Positions 8,387-19,400 of a DNA stretch of 64,000 nucleotides are shown here, one piece after another (position 1 is the stretch's first letter; each line of letters opens with the position of its first letter). Under the pieces are notes generated by a model. That model made no database searches. It was not told where the DNA came from and saw only the letters and a list, made by a program, of their open reading frames with translations. The translations under genes and the position numbers were made by a program. This DNA is from CAVQCX01 sp963775335 (GTDB lineage Bacteria; Pseudomonadota; Gammaproteobacteria; Chromatiales; Chromatiaceae). Location of the stretch: contig CAVZIJ010000003.1 of the NCBI GenBank assembly GCA_963775335.1, positions 1,240,001 through 1,304,000 of the forward strand, in the 5' to 3' direction.

Positions 8387-11300
8387 ATGTACAGACTCAA
8401 ACAGGCAGGCATGTGCTCGGCGCTGCTCGCAGGTGCCCTCGGTCTCGCGACTGGCGTGCACGCCCGATCGAACATTACGCAGGAGGGTGATTTCGGGCAG
8501 CTCGCCCAGAACGGCTTCGCCTACGCGGTGAATGGGTCTTTCTACCTGGACCCTGCCAAGACGCAGTTTCCCAACCTTCCGGCGACGGGCCTCGGAGGCC
8601 CCCTGAACACCTACTCCTGGTCCATGGCCTGGTTCAACAATCAGCTCTGGGTCGGCACCAACCGCAACGCTCTCAGCAAGGACCGCGTCGCTGCAGGCCC
8701 GGCGGAGATCTGGCGCTACACCCCGAGCGCCGCTGACGCGGGCGGGGACTGGGGATTGAGCGGTGTCTGGGAGCGTGTCTTTCAGTCGCCCAACGTCTCC
8801 TGGCTGATCTCGACCTTCTCGGGCGGCCAGATCCCGAGTGATATGCCGCGCGACGACGGCTACCGCGACATGGCGGTGTGCAACGCCGGCGGAACGGGGA
8901 CCCTGGATCGGCTCTATGTCACGGCCACGGGCCTGCCTCCCAATATCCTGTACTGGAACGGCAGCACCTTCGCCACCACCTCCACCAACGGCTTTCCGAC
9001 CACCCTGCTCACCCTGAGCAACACCTCCACCGCGGATACCGGCTTTCGCGCCCTGGTTTGCTTCAAGGGCAGGCTGTTCGCGTCGCCGGCGGGGACCTTC
9101 ACCGACGTCGATATCTCCAATCATCCGGTGCTGCTGATGAACACCGACCCCGCTGGCGGCGCCAGCTGGTCGACCGTGCTCGAACGTCAAGAACGGTGGC
9201 TACGGCTTGCCCGCGGGGATGGCCGATCCGGACAACGTCGGCATCTTCCAGGTCGAAGTCATGGGCAACTACCTTTGGCTGACGACCATCAACCGGACCA
9301 CCGGTTTTGAGCTCTGGCGTGGTGACGGCACAAACTGCCAGGAGCCCTGGGTGGGCAGCACTTGTAACATCGCCTGGACCAAGGTCATAGACAACGGCGC
9401 CGGGCGCCCGGCGGACAATATCGGCCCTCCCATCGACAATGCGGGCGCAACCCTCGGGGTCTATGGCCACGACCTCTACATCGGCGCGGCAGAATCTGGC
9501 TTCTACCAGGCGACCTACGCCGAGCTGCTGCGCGTCCAGAATGCCGACACCGCGACCTCCCCCGAGTGGCAGCTGCTCGCCGGCTGGCCGCGGAAGAACT
9601 TTGCCGACCCGAGCACCCGACTGCCGGGCCTGGAGAACCTCGACTGCACCGATCCCGGCAACATGGGCAGCAACCCGCCGGCCGCCTGGACCAGCGGCCC
9701 AAGCTTGTTGAGGCGAAACTGGCTCGACGCCTCCGAGCTCGACGACGCCTCGTCCACTCCGGGCAGCGATTGCCTGCCGTCCAGTGGCAGTGGTCCGGGC
9801 CTCGGACTCAACCCGGCCTACAAGGACCCGCTCAACCCGGGTCCCAACTCCTATTTCTGGCGTATGGCCGCGCACGACGGCGACTTCTTCATCGGCTCGC
9901 TCGATCTCACCGGCAGCAGCTACCCGGGTGACGCGAACGGCTTCAACCTGTACAAGACCTCCGACGGCGAGAGCTTCACCACGGTGGCGACCACCGGCCT
10001 GGGCAACGCCTCGGCCTACGGGGTGCGCAGCCTGGTCTCCACGCCGCTCGGCCTGTTCCTGGGGTCGGCCAACGGCACCAGCACCCTGCCGAACGGAGGC
10101 ACCGACGTCTTCCTGGGCACCACCGCCCCCGCGGGCCAGGCCGCGCCGAAGGCCGACGCGGGCGCCAATCAATTCAAGTTCGACACCAGCCATACCGGGA
10201 GCCTGAGCTTCACGCTGAACGCCGGCAACAGCACCGACAGCTTCGGCGGCGCGGGCCTCACGGCCAGCCCCTACGAGTGGTTCCAGGGTGCGGTCGCAGA
10301 CAACTGCACCAGTCTGAGCCCGGCAAGTGCCATCTCCACCTCGGCGACGCCGACCGTCACCGTCGGATCCGACACGCCGAGCCCGGACGTCAACAGCCAG
10401 ACCTACACCCTGCGCGTGACCAACCAGACCGGTAAGGTCGGCTGCGCCGAGGTCACCGCGACGGCGAGCTACAACCTGCCGCCCAACGTCGACCCCTGGT
10501 ACAGCGGTGCCAACCCGATGGTGCTCGGCGTGCCTGCGACCTACCCCACCAGTAGCCGCAGCCAGCCCAACGTCAACCTGATCGACGACGACGGCGCCGG
10601 CAGCGTCGGCTACGACGTCACCGCGGTCTGCACCGATCCGGAGTCCGCCCTGGTCAGCTGCCAGTTCCAGAGCCTCGCATCACCGGGCGTAACCCTGAGC
10701 AATATCCACGACACCACTACCGACGTGTCGTGCGGCGGCGTGACCGCCTGCCAGATCAGTGCCCACCTGAGCGTACCCGACTGGACCACGCTGCCAAACA
10801 CCGGAAACGGAGGCAACGCCCTGCGCCCGGGCGTGCAGGTCCTCGCCGTGGACAACCTGGGCTACCAGGCGACTCAGCAGTGGCAGAGCCTGGGCCAGCC
10901 CATCATCGACAACCCCGGCCAGAACGACAAGCCGGTGTGCCGCAACGCCGATATAGCGATGATCGTCGGACTGGACTCCCAGGTGACCTTCGATCCCACC
11001 AAGGTCGTTCCGCCGATCTGCGTGGACCCCGACGGGGATCCGATGACCTACACGCCGATCAGCGCCGGTCCCTTCCCGCGCTACGGCAGCCTCAGCTCCG
11101 GCTCGACGACCCTCACCTATACGCCGAGCGACCCGAGCACCCCGAAGGTGGACTACTTTACGTTCCGAGCGACCGATCCAGGCGGTCTGAACACCGGCAA
11201 CACCCCATCGCGCGATCCCATCGTGCGCGTCACCCTGACCCAGGACACCGGCAAGCCCAGCCTGGCGGTGGGCTTCCCGGCGAGCGGGGTTAGCTACAGC

Positions 11301-11972
11301 GCAACGAGCTTCGCCGATGGGTGCTCCACGCCCGGCCTGGGGGATGTCTGCGGCACGGCCAGTGACGCCCTGTCCGGAGTCCAGTCCGTGCAAGTGGCGA
11401 TCCGTGACGCCGGCGGCAAGTTCTGGAACGGCTCCGGGTTCGTCGACAGCGCGGGTACCCCTCTGTGGCAGACCGCCAGCCTCGGACCCGCCGACAGCTG
11501 GAGCTTCCCGTTCACCCCCCCGGCCGATGCCAGCTACACGCTCCTTGCCAAATCGGTCGACCGGGTCGGCAATGCGAGCGGCGTAGTCGAAACCCCGTTC
11601 GGCCTGCAGACGGACAACGGCCCGCCGACGGTCGCCGTCACGTTCCCGTCCGACGGAGCGGCCTACTGGTCCTGGGCGTTCAACGCGGGCTGCGGAACCT
11701 CGACGGGGGACATCTGCGGTACCGCTTCGGACGCGGGCACGGGTGTCAGCACGGTGGAGGTGAGCATACAGCAGGCTTCCGATGGCGCCTGGTGGAACGG
11801 CTCGGCGTTCGTGGCCGGAGGCCCGATCTGGCTGCCGGCGTCGGGCACCACCAGCTGGAGCTACTCCTTCAGCCCCACGGCAGGCACCTACCTGGTTCAA
11901 GCCCGGGCCACCGACGGCGCCGATAACCTCGCAAACAGCACGGTTGCGACCTTCACGCGCCGACGATTCTGA
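8387..11972 (+). pseudogene. Array protein 2: secreted propeller-like/Ig-repeat protein, interrupted by a +1 frameshift
   Basis: Second member of the family. The ATG at 8387 follows GGAGG; the signal peptide ends near HARS. The reading frame switches at 9183-9184, where GCTCGAACGTCAAG has one more A than the matching GCTGGACGTCAAG in copy 1. Without that A the gene encodes about 1194 residues in the family layout: propeller-like region, PKD-like, middle and cadherin-like modules, then two Ig-like repeats starting near 11252 and 11622, ending FTRRRF. With it, translation stops at 9308-9310 after about 307 residues, inside the propeller-like region. The second segment (open to 11972) stays fully coding, so the lesion is recent or is a sequencing error. 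Copies 2 and 3 are the closest pair; both read NGFAYAVNG with FYLD just downstream. Confidence 0.75.
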
Positions 11973-11998
11973 CACGATCGAAATTCGAGACCCCTGTT

Positions 11999-12026
11999 GT
12001 CGGGCCCGCGCATCCGCGGGCCCGAC
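11999..12026 (+). terminator. GC-rich hairpin after array gene 2
   Basis: Perfect 12-bp stem GTCGGGCCCGCG/CGCGGGCCCGAC with a CATC loop, 26 bases past the stop. There is no T-tract. Confidence 0.52.
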
Positions 12027-12162
12027 CGTGTCGGGGCGCCGTCCAGGCCCTCCGAGGCACGCCGGAGCACCCTCCCGGATAGCGCAACGGTATCCAAAAG
12101 GCCGCCCTTAGCTATTTGTTTTTTGTACAAACGTTCATGCCCTTAGCCATCGGACCCAGCTA

Positions 12163-12192
12163 TTGGCCCACGCGCATCGCCTGTGGTATATG
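12163..12192 (+). promoter_or_regulatory. Predicted extended -10 promoter of array gene 3
   Basis: TTGGCC at 12163-12168, an 18-base spacer, then TGgTATATG with the -10 at 12187-12192. It is the most divergent -10 of the five. A T-rich stretch near 12116-12125 lies upstream. Confidence 0.5.
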
Positions 12193-12257
12193 GCCGACGA
12201 TCGCTCCCGAGAGAGCGACCTCAATCAGACCAACTGTAGCTGGGGAGCAACACTCAA

Positions 12258-15200
12258 ATGTACGGAACAACCGGGGCGGGGATGCGCGCGGCGCTGTTCA
12301 TCGGAACAGCCGCTTTGGGGCTAGCCAGTGGTACGGCCATGGCGGCGGGGCCCGCCGGACCGGGCGATTTCGGCCAGCTCGCCAAGAACGGGTTCGCCTA
12401 CGCGGTGAACGGCGACTTCTACCTCGATGCGGGCAAGACCCAGTTCCCCAACCTGCCGTCGACCGGTCTGGGTGGGCCCGACAATACCTACTCGTGGTCC
12501 ATGGCCTGGTTCAACAACCAGATCTGGGTCGGCACCAACCGCGACGCCCTGGGCGGCACCGACCTGACCGCCCGCGCTAACGCGGGCCCAGCCGAGATCT
12601 GGCGCTACACGCCGAGCACCATTGACTGGGGCCTGAGCGGGATCTGGCAGCGCATCTATCAGTCGCCCAACGTCTCCCGGCTCATCTCCTATGCCTCCGG
12701 CGGCACGATCCCGACCAACATGCCGCGCGACGCCGGTTACCGCAACATGACCGTCTGCAACGCGGGCGGTACGGGGACCACCCAGAGGCTCTATGTCACC
12801 GCCACCGGACTGCCGCCCGGCATCCTGTACTGGAACGGCAGCACCTTCGCCACCACGTCCACGACCGGCTTTCCTACCACCCTGTTCAGCCTGAACAGCT
12901 CCACCGCCGATTTCGGGTTCCGCGGGCTCGTCTGCTTCAAGGGCCGGCTGTTCGCCTCCCCCGCCGGAACGGCTACCGATGTGGATATCGCGAATCATCC
13001 GGTGCTGTTGATGAACACCAATCCCGCGGGCGGCGGCAGCTGGAGCACCGTCCTGGATGTGAAAAACGGCGGCTCGGGCCTGCCCGCGGGGATGGCCGAC
13101 CCTGACAACATCGGCATCTTCCAGATCGTCGCGATGGGCAACTACCTCTGGCTGAGCGTGATCAACCGGACCACCGGTTTCGAGCTCTGGCGCGGTGACG
13201 GCACGGCCTGCAACGAGCCCTGGGTCAGCAGCACGTGCACCTTCACCTGGGCCAAGGTCATCGACAACGGTGCCGGCCGCCCGGCGGACTACGAAGGACC
13301 GACGATCGACAACGCCGGCGCAACCCTCGGCGTCTACGGCCACGACCTGTACGTCGCCCCCGCGGAGTCCGGCTTCTACGCTCCGTCGCTCGCCGAGCTG
13401 CTGCGCGTCCAGAACGCCGACACCGCGACCTCGCCCAAATGGCAGCTGCTCGCCGGCTGGCCGCGCAAGAACTTTGCCGACCCGAGCCACCGCTTGCCGG
13501 GTTTAGACAACATCGTCTGCGACCCCAACGATGTCGGGAACATGCCCAGGGGGGACCTTTCATACCCCCCCAGCCTTTGGACTACCGGCTCGTCGTTTTT
13601 CCGACATAACTGGCTGAGCGCCGACGAGCTCGACGATGCAACCTCGACCACGAACGCCGATTGCATGCCCGCGACCGGCAGCGGACCCGGCCTCGGACTC
13701 GACGCGACCTACAAGAACCCCCTGCTGCCCGGCCAGAACAACTACTTCTGGCGCATGGCCGAGCACGACGGCGAGCTCTACATCGGTACCCTCGATCTCA
13801 GCGGCGGTGGCAGCCGTGAGTACCCGGGCGAAGCGGACGGCTTCAACATCTACAAGACCGTCGACGGCATCAACTGGACCCAGGTGGTCAACAACGGCCT
13901 GGGCAACCCCGATGCCTACGGGGTCCGCAGCATCGTCTCCACCCCCCTGGGGCTGTTCGTCGGCTCCGCCAACGGCACCACCAGCCTGCCGAACGGAGGC
14001 ACCAACGTCTTCCTCGGCACCACCGCGCCGGCAGGGCAGACGGCACCCAAGGCCGATGCGGGGGCCAACCAGGTCAAGTACGACACCAGCAACGTTGGGA
14101 CCCTGAGCTTCACCCTGAGCGGCAGCGGCGCCGACACCTTCGGCGGGTACGGCCCGGTGACCTTCGAGTGGTTCGCCGGCACCGGCGCCGACAACTGCGC
14201 CGGCCTTGACCCCAACAGCCCGACCCTCGTTTCCACCTCGGCCACGGCGGCGGTCAACGTGGCGTCCAACGCGCCGAACCCGAACGTCAACAGCGACACC
14301 TATACCCTGCGGGTCACCAACCAGGCGGGCAGGGTCGGCTGTGACGAGGTCACGGTCACCGCTAGCCACAACCTGCCGCCCACCGTCAACGCCTGGTACA
14401 GCAATACCAATCCGATGGTCTTCAGCGTGCCGGCGACCTATTCCACTTCCAGCGCCACCGTCAACCTGATCGACGGCGGCGGGGCGGGCAGCATCGGCTA
14501 CGATGTCACCGCAATCTGCAATGATTCAGACTCCGCGCTGGTGACCTGCGCGTTCCAGGCCGTTACGTCACCGGGAGTGACCCTGAGCAACATCGTCGAC
14601 ACCAGCACCAACCCGAGCCTGTGCAACGGCCGCGCTGCCTGCCAGATCAGCGCCCATCTGAGCGTGCCCGACTGGACGACCCTGTCGGCCGCCGGCAGCA
14701 CCGGTAGCGCGCTGCGCCCGACCGTACAGGTGCTCGCTGTGGACAACCAGGGCTACCAGGCCACCCGGTCCTGGGACAGCGTGGCCCAGCCTGTCACCCC
14801 ACTCAATCCCGCCGGCCAGGACAACAAGCCGGTGTGCCGCAACGCCGACATCACGATGATCATCGGTCAGGACACCTCGGTGGCCTTCGATCCCACCGCG
14901 GTCATCCCGCCGATCTGCGTCGACCCCGACGGGGACACCATGACCTACACGCCGCGCTCTGCCGGCTCCTTCCCGAGCTACGGCGCCGTCAGCTTCGGCT
15001 CGACGACCATCACCTACACGCCGACCGATCCGAACACCCCGATGGTCGACTACTTCGCCTTCAGGGCTAGCGATGGTCAGCTGACCACCAACAGCACCCC
15101 GTCGCGCGATCCCATCGTGCGCGTCACGCTGACCCAGGACGCCGGCAAGCCGAGCGTGGCAGTGAGCTTCCCGGCGAACGGAGGCAACTACAACTCGGCA

Positions 15201-16241
15201 GGGTTTGCCGACGGCTGCGCCACGCCGGGGGTGGGCGACGTCTGCGGCACCGCCAGCGACGACCTCTCCGGGGTCCAATCCGTCCAGGTGGCCATCCGCG
15301 ATGCCAGCGGCAACTTCTGGAACGGCTCCGCGTTCGTCGACAACGCGGGGACCCCGCTCTGGCAGACGGCCACGATCGGAGCTGCTGGCACCTGGGGCTT
15401 CCCGTTCGCGCCGCCGGCCGACGGCAGCTACGCCCTGCTCGCCAAGTCGGTCGACCGGGTTGGCAACGCGAGCGCCGTGACCGAGACGCCGTTCAGCCAG
15501 CACGGGGATACCACCCCGCCGACCATTGCTATCAGCTTCCCGGCAACCGGGGGCAGCTACAGCCCGACCACCTTCCTGTCGGGCTGCTCCACGCCGAGCG
15601 GCGATGTCTGCGGGACGGCCGCCGACGCCGCCGAGCCCGGCTCCGGCGTCGACCACGTCCAGGCAAGCATCCAGCGCTCCGACGGCGCCTGGTGGAACGG
15701 CTCGGCCTTCGCGGCAGGGGGGCAGCTCTGGCTACCCGCCCAAGGGACACCGACCGCCTGGAACCTGCCCTTCATCCCGGCCGACGGCAGCTACACGGTG
15801 TTTGCCCGGGCCTTCGACCATGCGGGCAATGCGAGCGCCGTCGCCCAGGCCGCCTTTAGCCAGCAGTCCCAGCAGTCGGACAATGTGGCCCCGACGGTGA
15901 GCATCACCTTCCCGGCCAGCGGGGCCAAGTACTCGGCATCCGCCTACAACAGAGGGTGCAGCACCTCCGTCGGGGACATGTGTGGCACCGCTTCAGACGA
16001 CGCGACTGGGGTGAGCGCCGTCCAGGTCAGCATCACCCGAGCCTCCGACAGCGCCCGCTGGGACGGCTCCGCCTTCGTCACCGGCGCCCAGATCTGGCTG
16101 CCCGCATCTGGGACGACCAGCTGGACCTACGCCTTCAGTGCCCCGAAGAACACCGGCTTCAGCGTGCAGGCCAGGGCGACCGACGGCAGCGGGAACACCG
16201 GCACCAGTGCGGCCCGCAGCTTCTCGACCCGGCGGTTCTGA
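12258..16241 (+). CDS. Array protein 3: large secreted propeller-like/Ig-repeat protein
   Basis: Intact family member of 1327 residues. The ATG at 12258 follows GGGGAG at 12242-12247. The signal peptide MRAALFIGTAALGLASG ends near AMAAG. The propeller-like region has the same ordered motifs as copy 1: MAWFNNQIWVGTNRD, KGRLFASPAG, NYLWLSVINRTTGFELWRG, HDLYVAPAESGFY, ELYIGTLDLSGGG and LGLFVGSANG. PKD-like, middle and cadherin-like modules follow (DPDGDTMTYTP near residue 893), then three Ig-like repeats starting near 15148, 15510 and 15888. Each repeat holds a Cys pair and a WWNGSAF or equivalent segment. The tail is FSTRRF. It is the longest uninterrupted member after copy 1. Function is unknown; a role in adhesion, surface structure or glycan binding would fit the architecture. 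Confidence 0.85.
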   Translation: MYGTTGAGMRAALFIGTAALGLASGTAMAAGPAGPGDFGQLAKNGFAYAVNGDFYLDAGKTQFPNLPSTGLGGPDNTYSWSMAWFNNQIWVGTNRDALGGTDLTARANAGPAEIWRYTPSTIDWGLSGIWQRIYQSPNVSRLISYASGGTIPTNMPRDAGYRNMTVCNAGGTGTTQRLYVTATGLPPGILYWNGSTFATTSTTGFPTTLFSLNSSTADFGFRGLVCFKGRLFASPAGTATDVDIANHPVLLMNTNPAGGGSWSTVLDVKNGGSGLPAGMADPDNIGIFQIVAMGNYLWLSVINRTTGFELWRGDGTACNEPWVSSTCTFTWAKVIDNGAGRPADYEGPTIDNAGATLGVYGHDLYVAPAESGFYAPSLAELLRVQNADTATSPKWQLLAGWPRKNFADPSHRLPGLDNIVCDPNDVGNMPRGDLSYPPSLWTTGSSFFRHNWLSADELDDATSTTNADCMPATGSGPGLGLDATYKNPLLPGQNNYFWRMAEHDGELYIGTLDLSGGGSREYPGEADGFNIYKTVDGINWTQVVNNGLGNPDAYGVRSIVSTPLGLFVGSANGTTSLPNGGTNVFLGTTAPAGQTAPKADAGANQVKYDTSNVGTLSFTLSGSGADTFGGYGPVTFEWFAGTGADNCAGLDPNSPTLVSTSATAAVNVASNAPNPNVNSDTYTLRVTNQAGRVGCDEVTVTASHNLPPTVNAWYSNTNPMVFSVPATYSTSSATVNLIDGGGAGSIGYDVTAICNDSDSALVTCAFQAVTSPGVTLSNIVDTSTNPSLCNGRAACQISAHLSVPDWTTLSAAGSTGSALRPTVQVLAVDNQGYQATRSWDSVAQPVTPLNPAGQDNKPVCRNADITMIIGQDTSVAFDPTAVIPPICVDPDGDTMTYTPRSAGSFPSYGAVSFGSTTITYTPTDPNTPMVDYFAFRASDGQLTTNSTPSRDPIVRVTLTQDAGKPSVAVSFPANGGNYNSAGFADGCATPGVGDVCGTASDDLSGVQSVQVAIRDASGNFWNGSAFVDNAGTPLWQTATIGAAGTWGFPFAPPADGSYALLAKSVDRVGNASAVTETPFSQHGDTTPPTIAISFPATGGSYSPTTFLSGCSTPSGDVCGTAADAAEPGSGVDHVQASIQRSDGAWWNGSAFAAGGQLWLPAQGTPTAWNLPFIPADGSYTVFARAFDHAGNASAVAQAAFSQQSQQSDNVAPTVSITFPASGAKYSASAYNRGCSTSVGDMCGTASDDATGVSAVQVSITRASDSARWDGSAFVTGAQIWLPASGTTSWTYAFSAPKNTGFSVQARATDGSGNTGTSAARSFSTRRF

Positions 16242-16265
16242 GGCCCTTCGCGAGGCCAATCCACA

Positions 16266-16301
16266 CCCCGTCCGGAACCTGTGCTCGGGTCCCGGACGGG
16301 G
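16266..16301 (+). terminator. Hairpin after array gene 3
   Basis: 10-bp stem CCCCGTCCGG/CCGGACGGGG, with a small inner ACC/GGG pairing in the loop, 24 bases after the stop. No strong T-tract. Confidence 0.5.
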
Positions 16302-16348
16302 CGTGATCCTGACAGATCTCCGGCGCAGCCCCAACCCGGGCACAAACC

Positions 16349-16376
16349 TTGCCTCAATCTTGAGCTGTGTTATAAA
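16349..16376 (+). promoter_or_regulatory. Predicted extended -10 promoter of array gene 4
   Basis: TTGCCT at 16349-16354, a 16-base spacer, then TGtTATAAA with the -10 at 16371-16376. Confidence 0.62.
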
Positions 16377-16463
16377 ACGCGTCGACGCGGCACACGTCGG
16401 CCGCCCTCGGTGACGACTCTTGGGAAAACCGGGGAGCGCACGTCAACAGGAGTGAGAAAAACC

Positions 16464-19400
16464 ATGGACCTATCTCCTCACCCAAACGCGCGACGCGTGA
16501 TCTGCCTGCTGGGTGCCCTGGCCCTCGGACAGGCGAGCACCGCCTTCGCCACCTCCGGCCTTACGGATGCGTCGGATTTCGGGCAGATCGCCAAGAACGG
16601 GTTTGCGCTCACGGTGAACGGCGCTTTCTATACCGACGCCTCTAAGACCCGGTTTCCGAATCTTCAGCCCAACCTGGGCTCCGACAAGAACAGCTACAGC
16701 TGGTCCATGGCCTGGTTCCAGGGCGCACTCTGGGTGGGCACCAACCGCGACGTGCTGAATCCGGATCCCTTCCAAAAGGGGGCGGCCGAGATCTGGCGGT
16801 ACACGCCGAGCAGCTTCGACAGCGCAGGCGATTGGGGCCTGAGCGGTACCTGGACCCGGGCCTTCGTCTCACCGGGGGTCGGGCGCGCCGCCGCCCTGCT
16901 CTCCCAAGGCTACCTGTCCTATGACACCCCCCGGGATTTCGGCTACCGCAACATGTCCGTCTGTAACGCAGGCGACAACACCCAGCGACTCTATGTCACC
17001 TCCTTCGGCCTCCCCGGGAACATCCTGTACTACGACGGCAGCACCTTCCGGCCCACCAATGCGACCGGCCTCTTCAATACGCCGCAAGGCGGGGTCCTCG
17101 CCAATCTTCGCAATCCGCAGAGCCTGCTACAGATCGACCTGGGCTACCGGGGCCTCGCCTGCTTCAAGGGACGGCTCTGGACCTCCCCGGCCGGCAGCCT
17201 CCAGGACGTGGACGCCTCGCTCCACCCGGTGCTGCACATGAATCCCGACCCGGGCAACGGCGCAGCCTGGCAGACCGTGCTGGATGTCGGCGATCCGGCC
17301 TCCAACCCGCTGTCCGACGCGGGCAACGTCGGCATCTTCCAGATCGAGGCCCTCGGCCGCTACCTCTGGCTCACGACGATCAATAGAACCACGGGTATGG
17401 AGCTGTGGCGGGGCGACGGCGACGACTGCCTGGAGCCTTGGGTCGGAGACGGCCATTGCAACATCAAGTGGGCCAAGATCATCGATAACGGCGGCGGGCG
17501 CCCGCCCGACCTGCCTCTGATCACTCCGGTGATCGACAACGCGGGGGCGACCCTCGGGGTCTTCGGCAATGACCTGTACCTCGGCGTCGCCGAATCGGGC
17601 TTCTACGGGGCCACCCTCGCCGAGATGTTCCGCGTGCTGAACGCCGGCTCGGTCCCCCCGGGCGGCCCGGATGCACCCCACAAGTGGCAGCTGATTGTCG
17701 GCTGGCCGCGCCGCGACTTTGCCGATCCGGGCAAGCGCCTGCCCGGGCTGGAGAACCTGGACTGCACCAACGTCGGCGACGTGCCCGACAGCAAGGCCGA
17801 GCTCTCGCCCCTGACTCAGGTCGTCTGGACCACCATCAGCCAGACCATCGAGCAGTACACCGGGGTCGCGGGGCTCGACCCGGTCGGCCTGGACGACGAC
17901 CCGGAGGATGACGACTGCCTGCCCGCCTCCGGTGCCGGTCCGGGCTTCCCGACCGGAATCCTGATGGACCCGATGAGCATCGGCAACGAGAGCTATTTCT
18001 GGCGTTTCGCCGAGCATCAGGGAGAGCTGTTCATCGGCACGCTCGACATATCGTCCGGCACGGGATTCGATCTGCTGAAGACGGCCGACGGTACCCATTT
18101 GGGGGTGGTGTTCGACAACGGGCTGGGCAATCCGTACAACTACGGAGGGCGCAGCCTGGCCTCCACGCCGATCGGCCTGGCGGTAGGCACCGCGAACCCC
18201 TACACGGGCTATGTGGATGCCAACGGTGTCCCGGCCGGCGGCACCGAGGTCTACATCGGCACCACCGCCCCCGCTGCCGATGCCCCGCCCAAGGCAAACG
18301 CCGGGGCGGATCAGGTCGTCTTCGACACCGCGCAAAGCGGCTCGGTGCAGTTCACCTTGCAGGGTGGCGGGACAGACACCTTCGGCGGAGGCGGCCTCGC
18401 CGCAAGCCCCTACCAATGGTTCCAGGGCGCCGTCGCGGACAATTGCGCCAACCTCAACCCGGCGGATGCGGTCGCCAACACGGCAAGTCCCACCCTCAGC
18501 CGCCCCTCGAGCGCCGGGCCAAACGATGTGCTGCCTTATACCTTCACCTTGCGGGTGACCGACTCAAACGGCCACGTCGGCTGCGATCAGGTCACCGTGA
18601 CCGCGAGCCATAACCTCCCGCCCAGCGTCAATCCCTGGTACAGCGACACCCATCCGATGGTCCTGAGTGTACCGGCCACCTACGTCGGCTTTGGCGCCCT
18701 GCCGACCGTCAACCTCATCGACTCCGAGGGCGCGGGCAGCGTCGCCTACGATGTCACCGCGGTCTGCAGCGATCCCGAGCTCGCGCTGGTGACGTGCAAG
18801 TTCCAGACGGTCACGGCGCCGGGGGTGACCCTGAGCCACGTCCACGACAGCACCACCGACGTGTCGTGCGGCGGCAAGTCCGCCTGCCAGATCAGCGCCC
18901 ACCTGAGCGTGCCCGACTGGACGGCCCTGTGGGCCGCCGGCGCCTCTAGTACCGGAGGGCGTCCGACCTTGCAGGTGCTCGCCGTGGACAACCGGGGCTT
19001 TCAGGCCAGCCAACGGTGGGACAGCCTGGCCCAGCCGATCATCGACAACCCGGCGAGCGACGCCAACCCCACCGGCAACGACAAGCCGGTGTGCCGAAAC
19101 GCCGACCTCAGGATGATCATCGGCTTGGACAACTCGGTGACGTTCCATCCGGCCACCTTCTCTCCCCCGATCTGTGTGGACCCCGACGGCGACCCGATGA
19201 CCTACACCCCGGTCGCTGCCGGTCCCTTCCCGAGCTATGGCAACCTCAGCTTCGGCTCGACGACCATCACCTACACGCCGACCGATCCCAACACCCCGAG
19301 GGTCGACTACTTCACCTTCAGGGCCACCGATCCGGGCGGTCTGAGCACCAGCAACTTTCTGTCGCGCGACCCCATCGTGCGCGTCACCTTGGCCCGGGAC

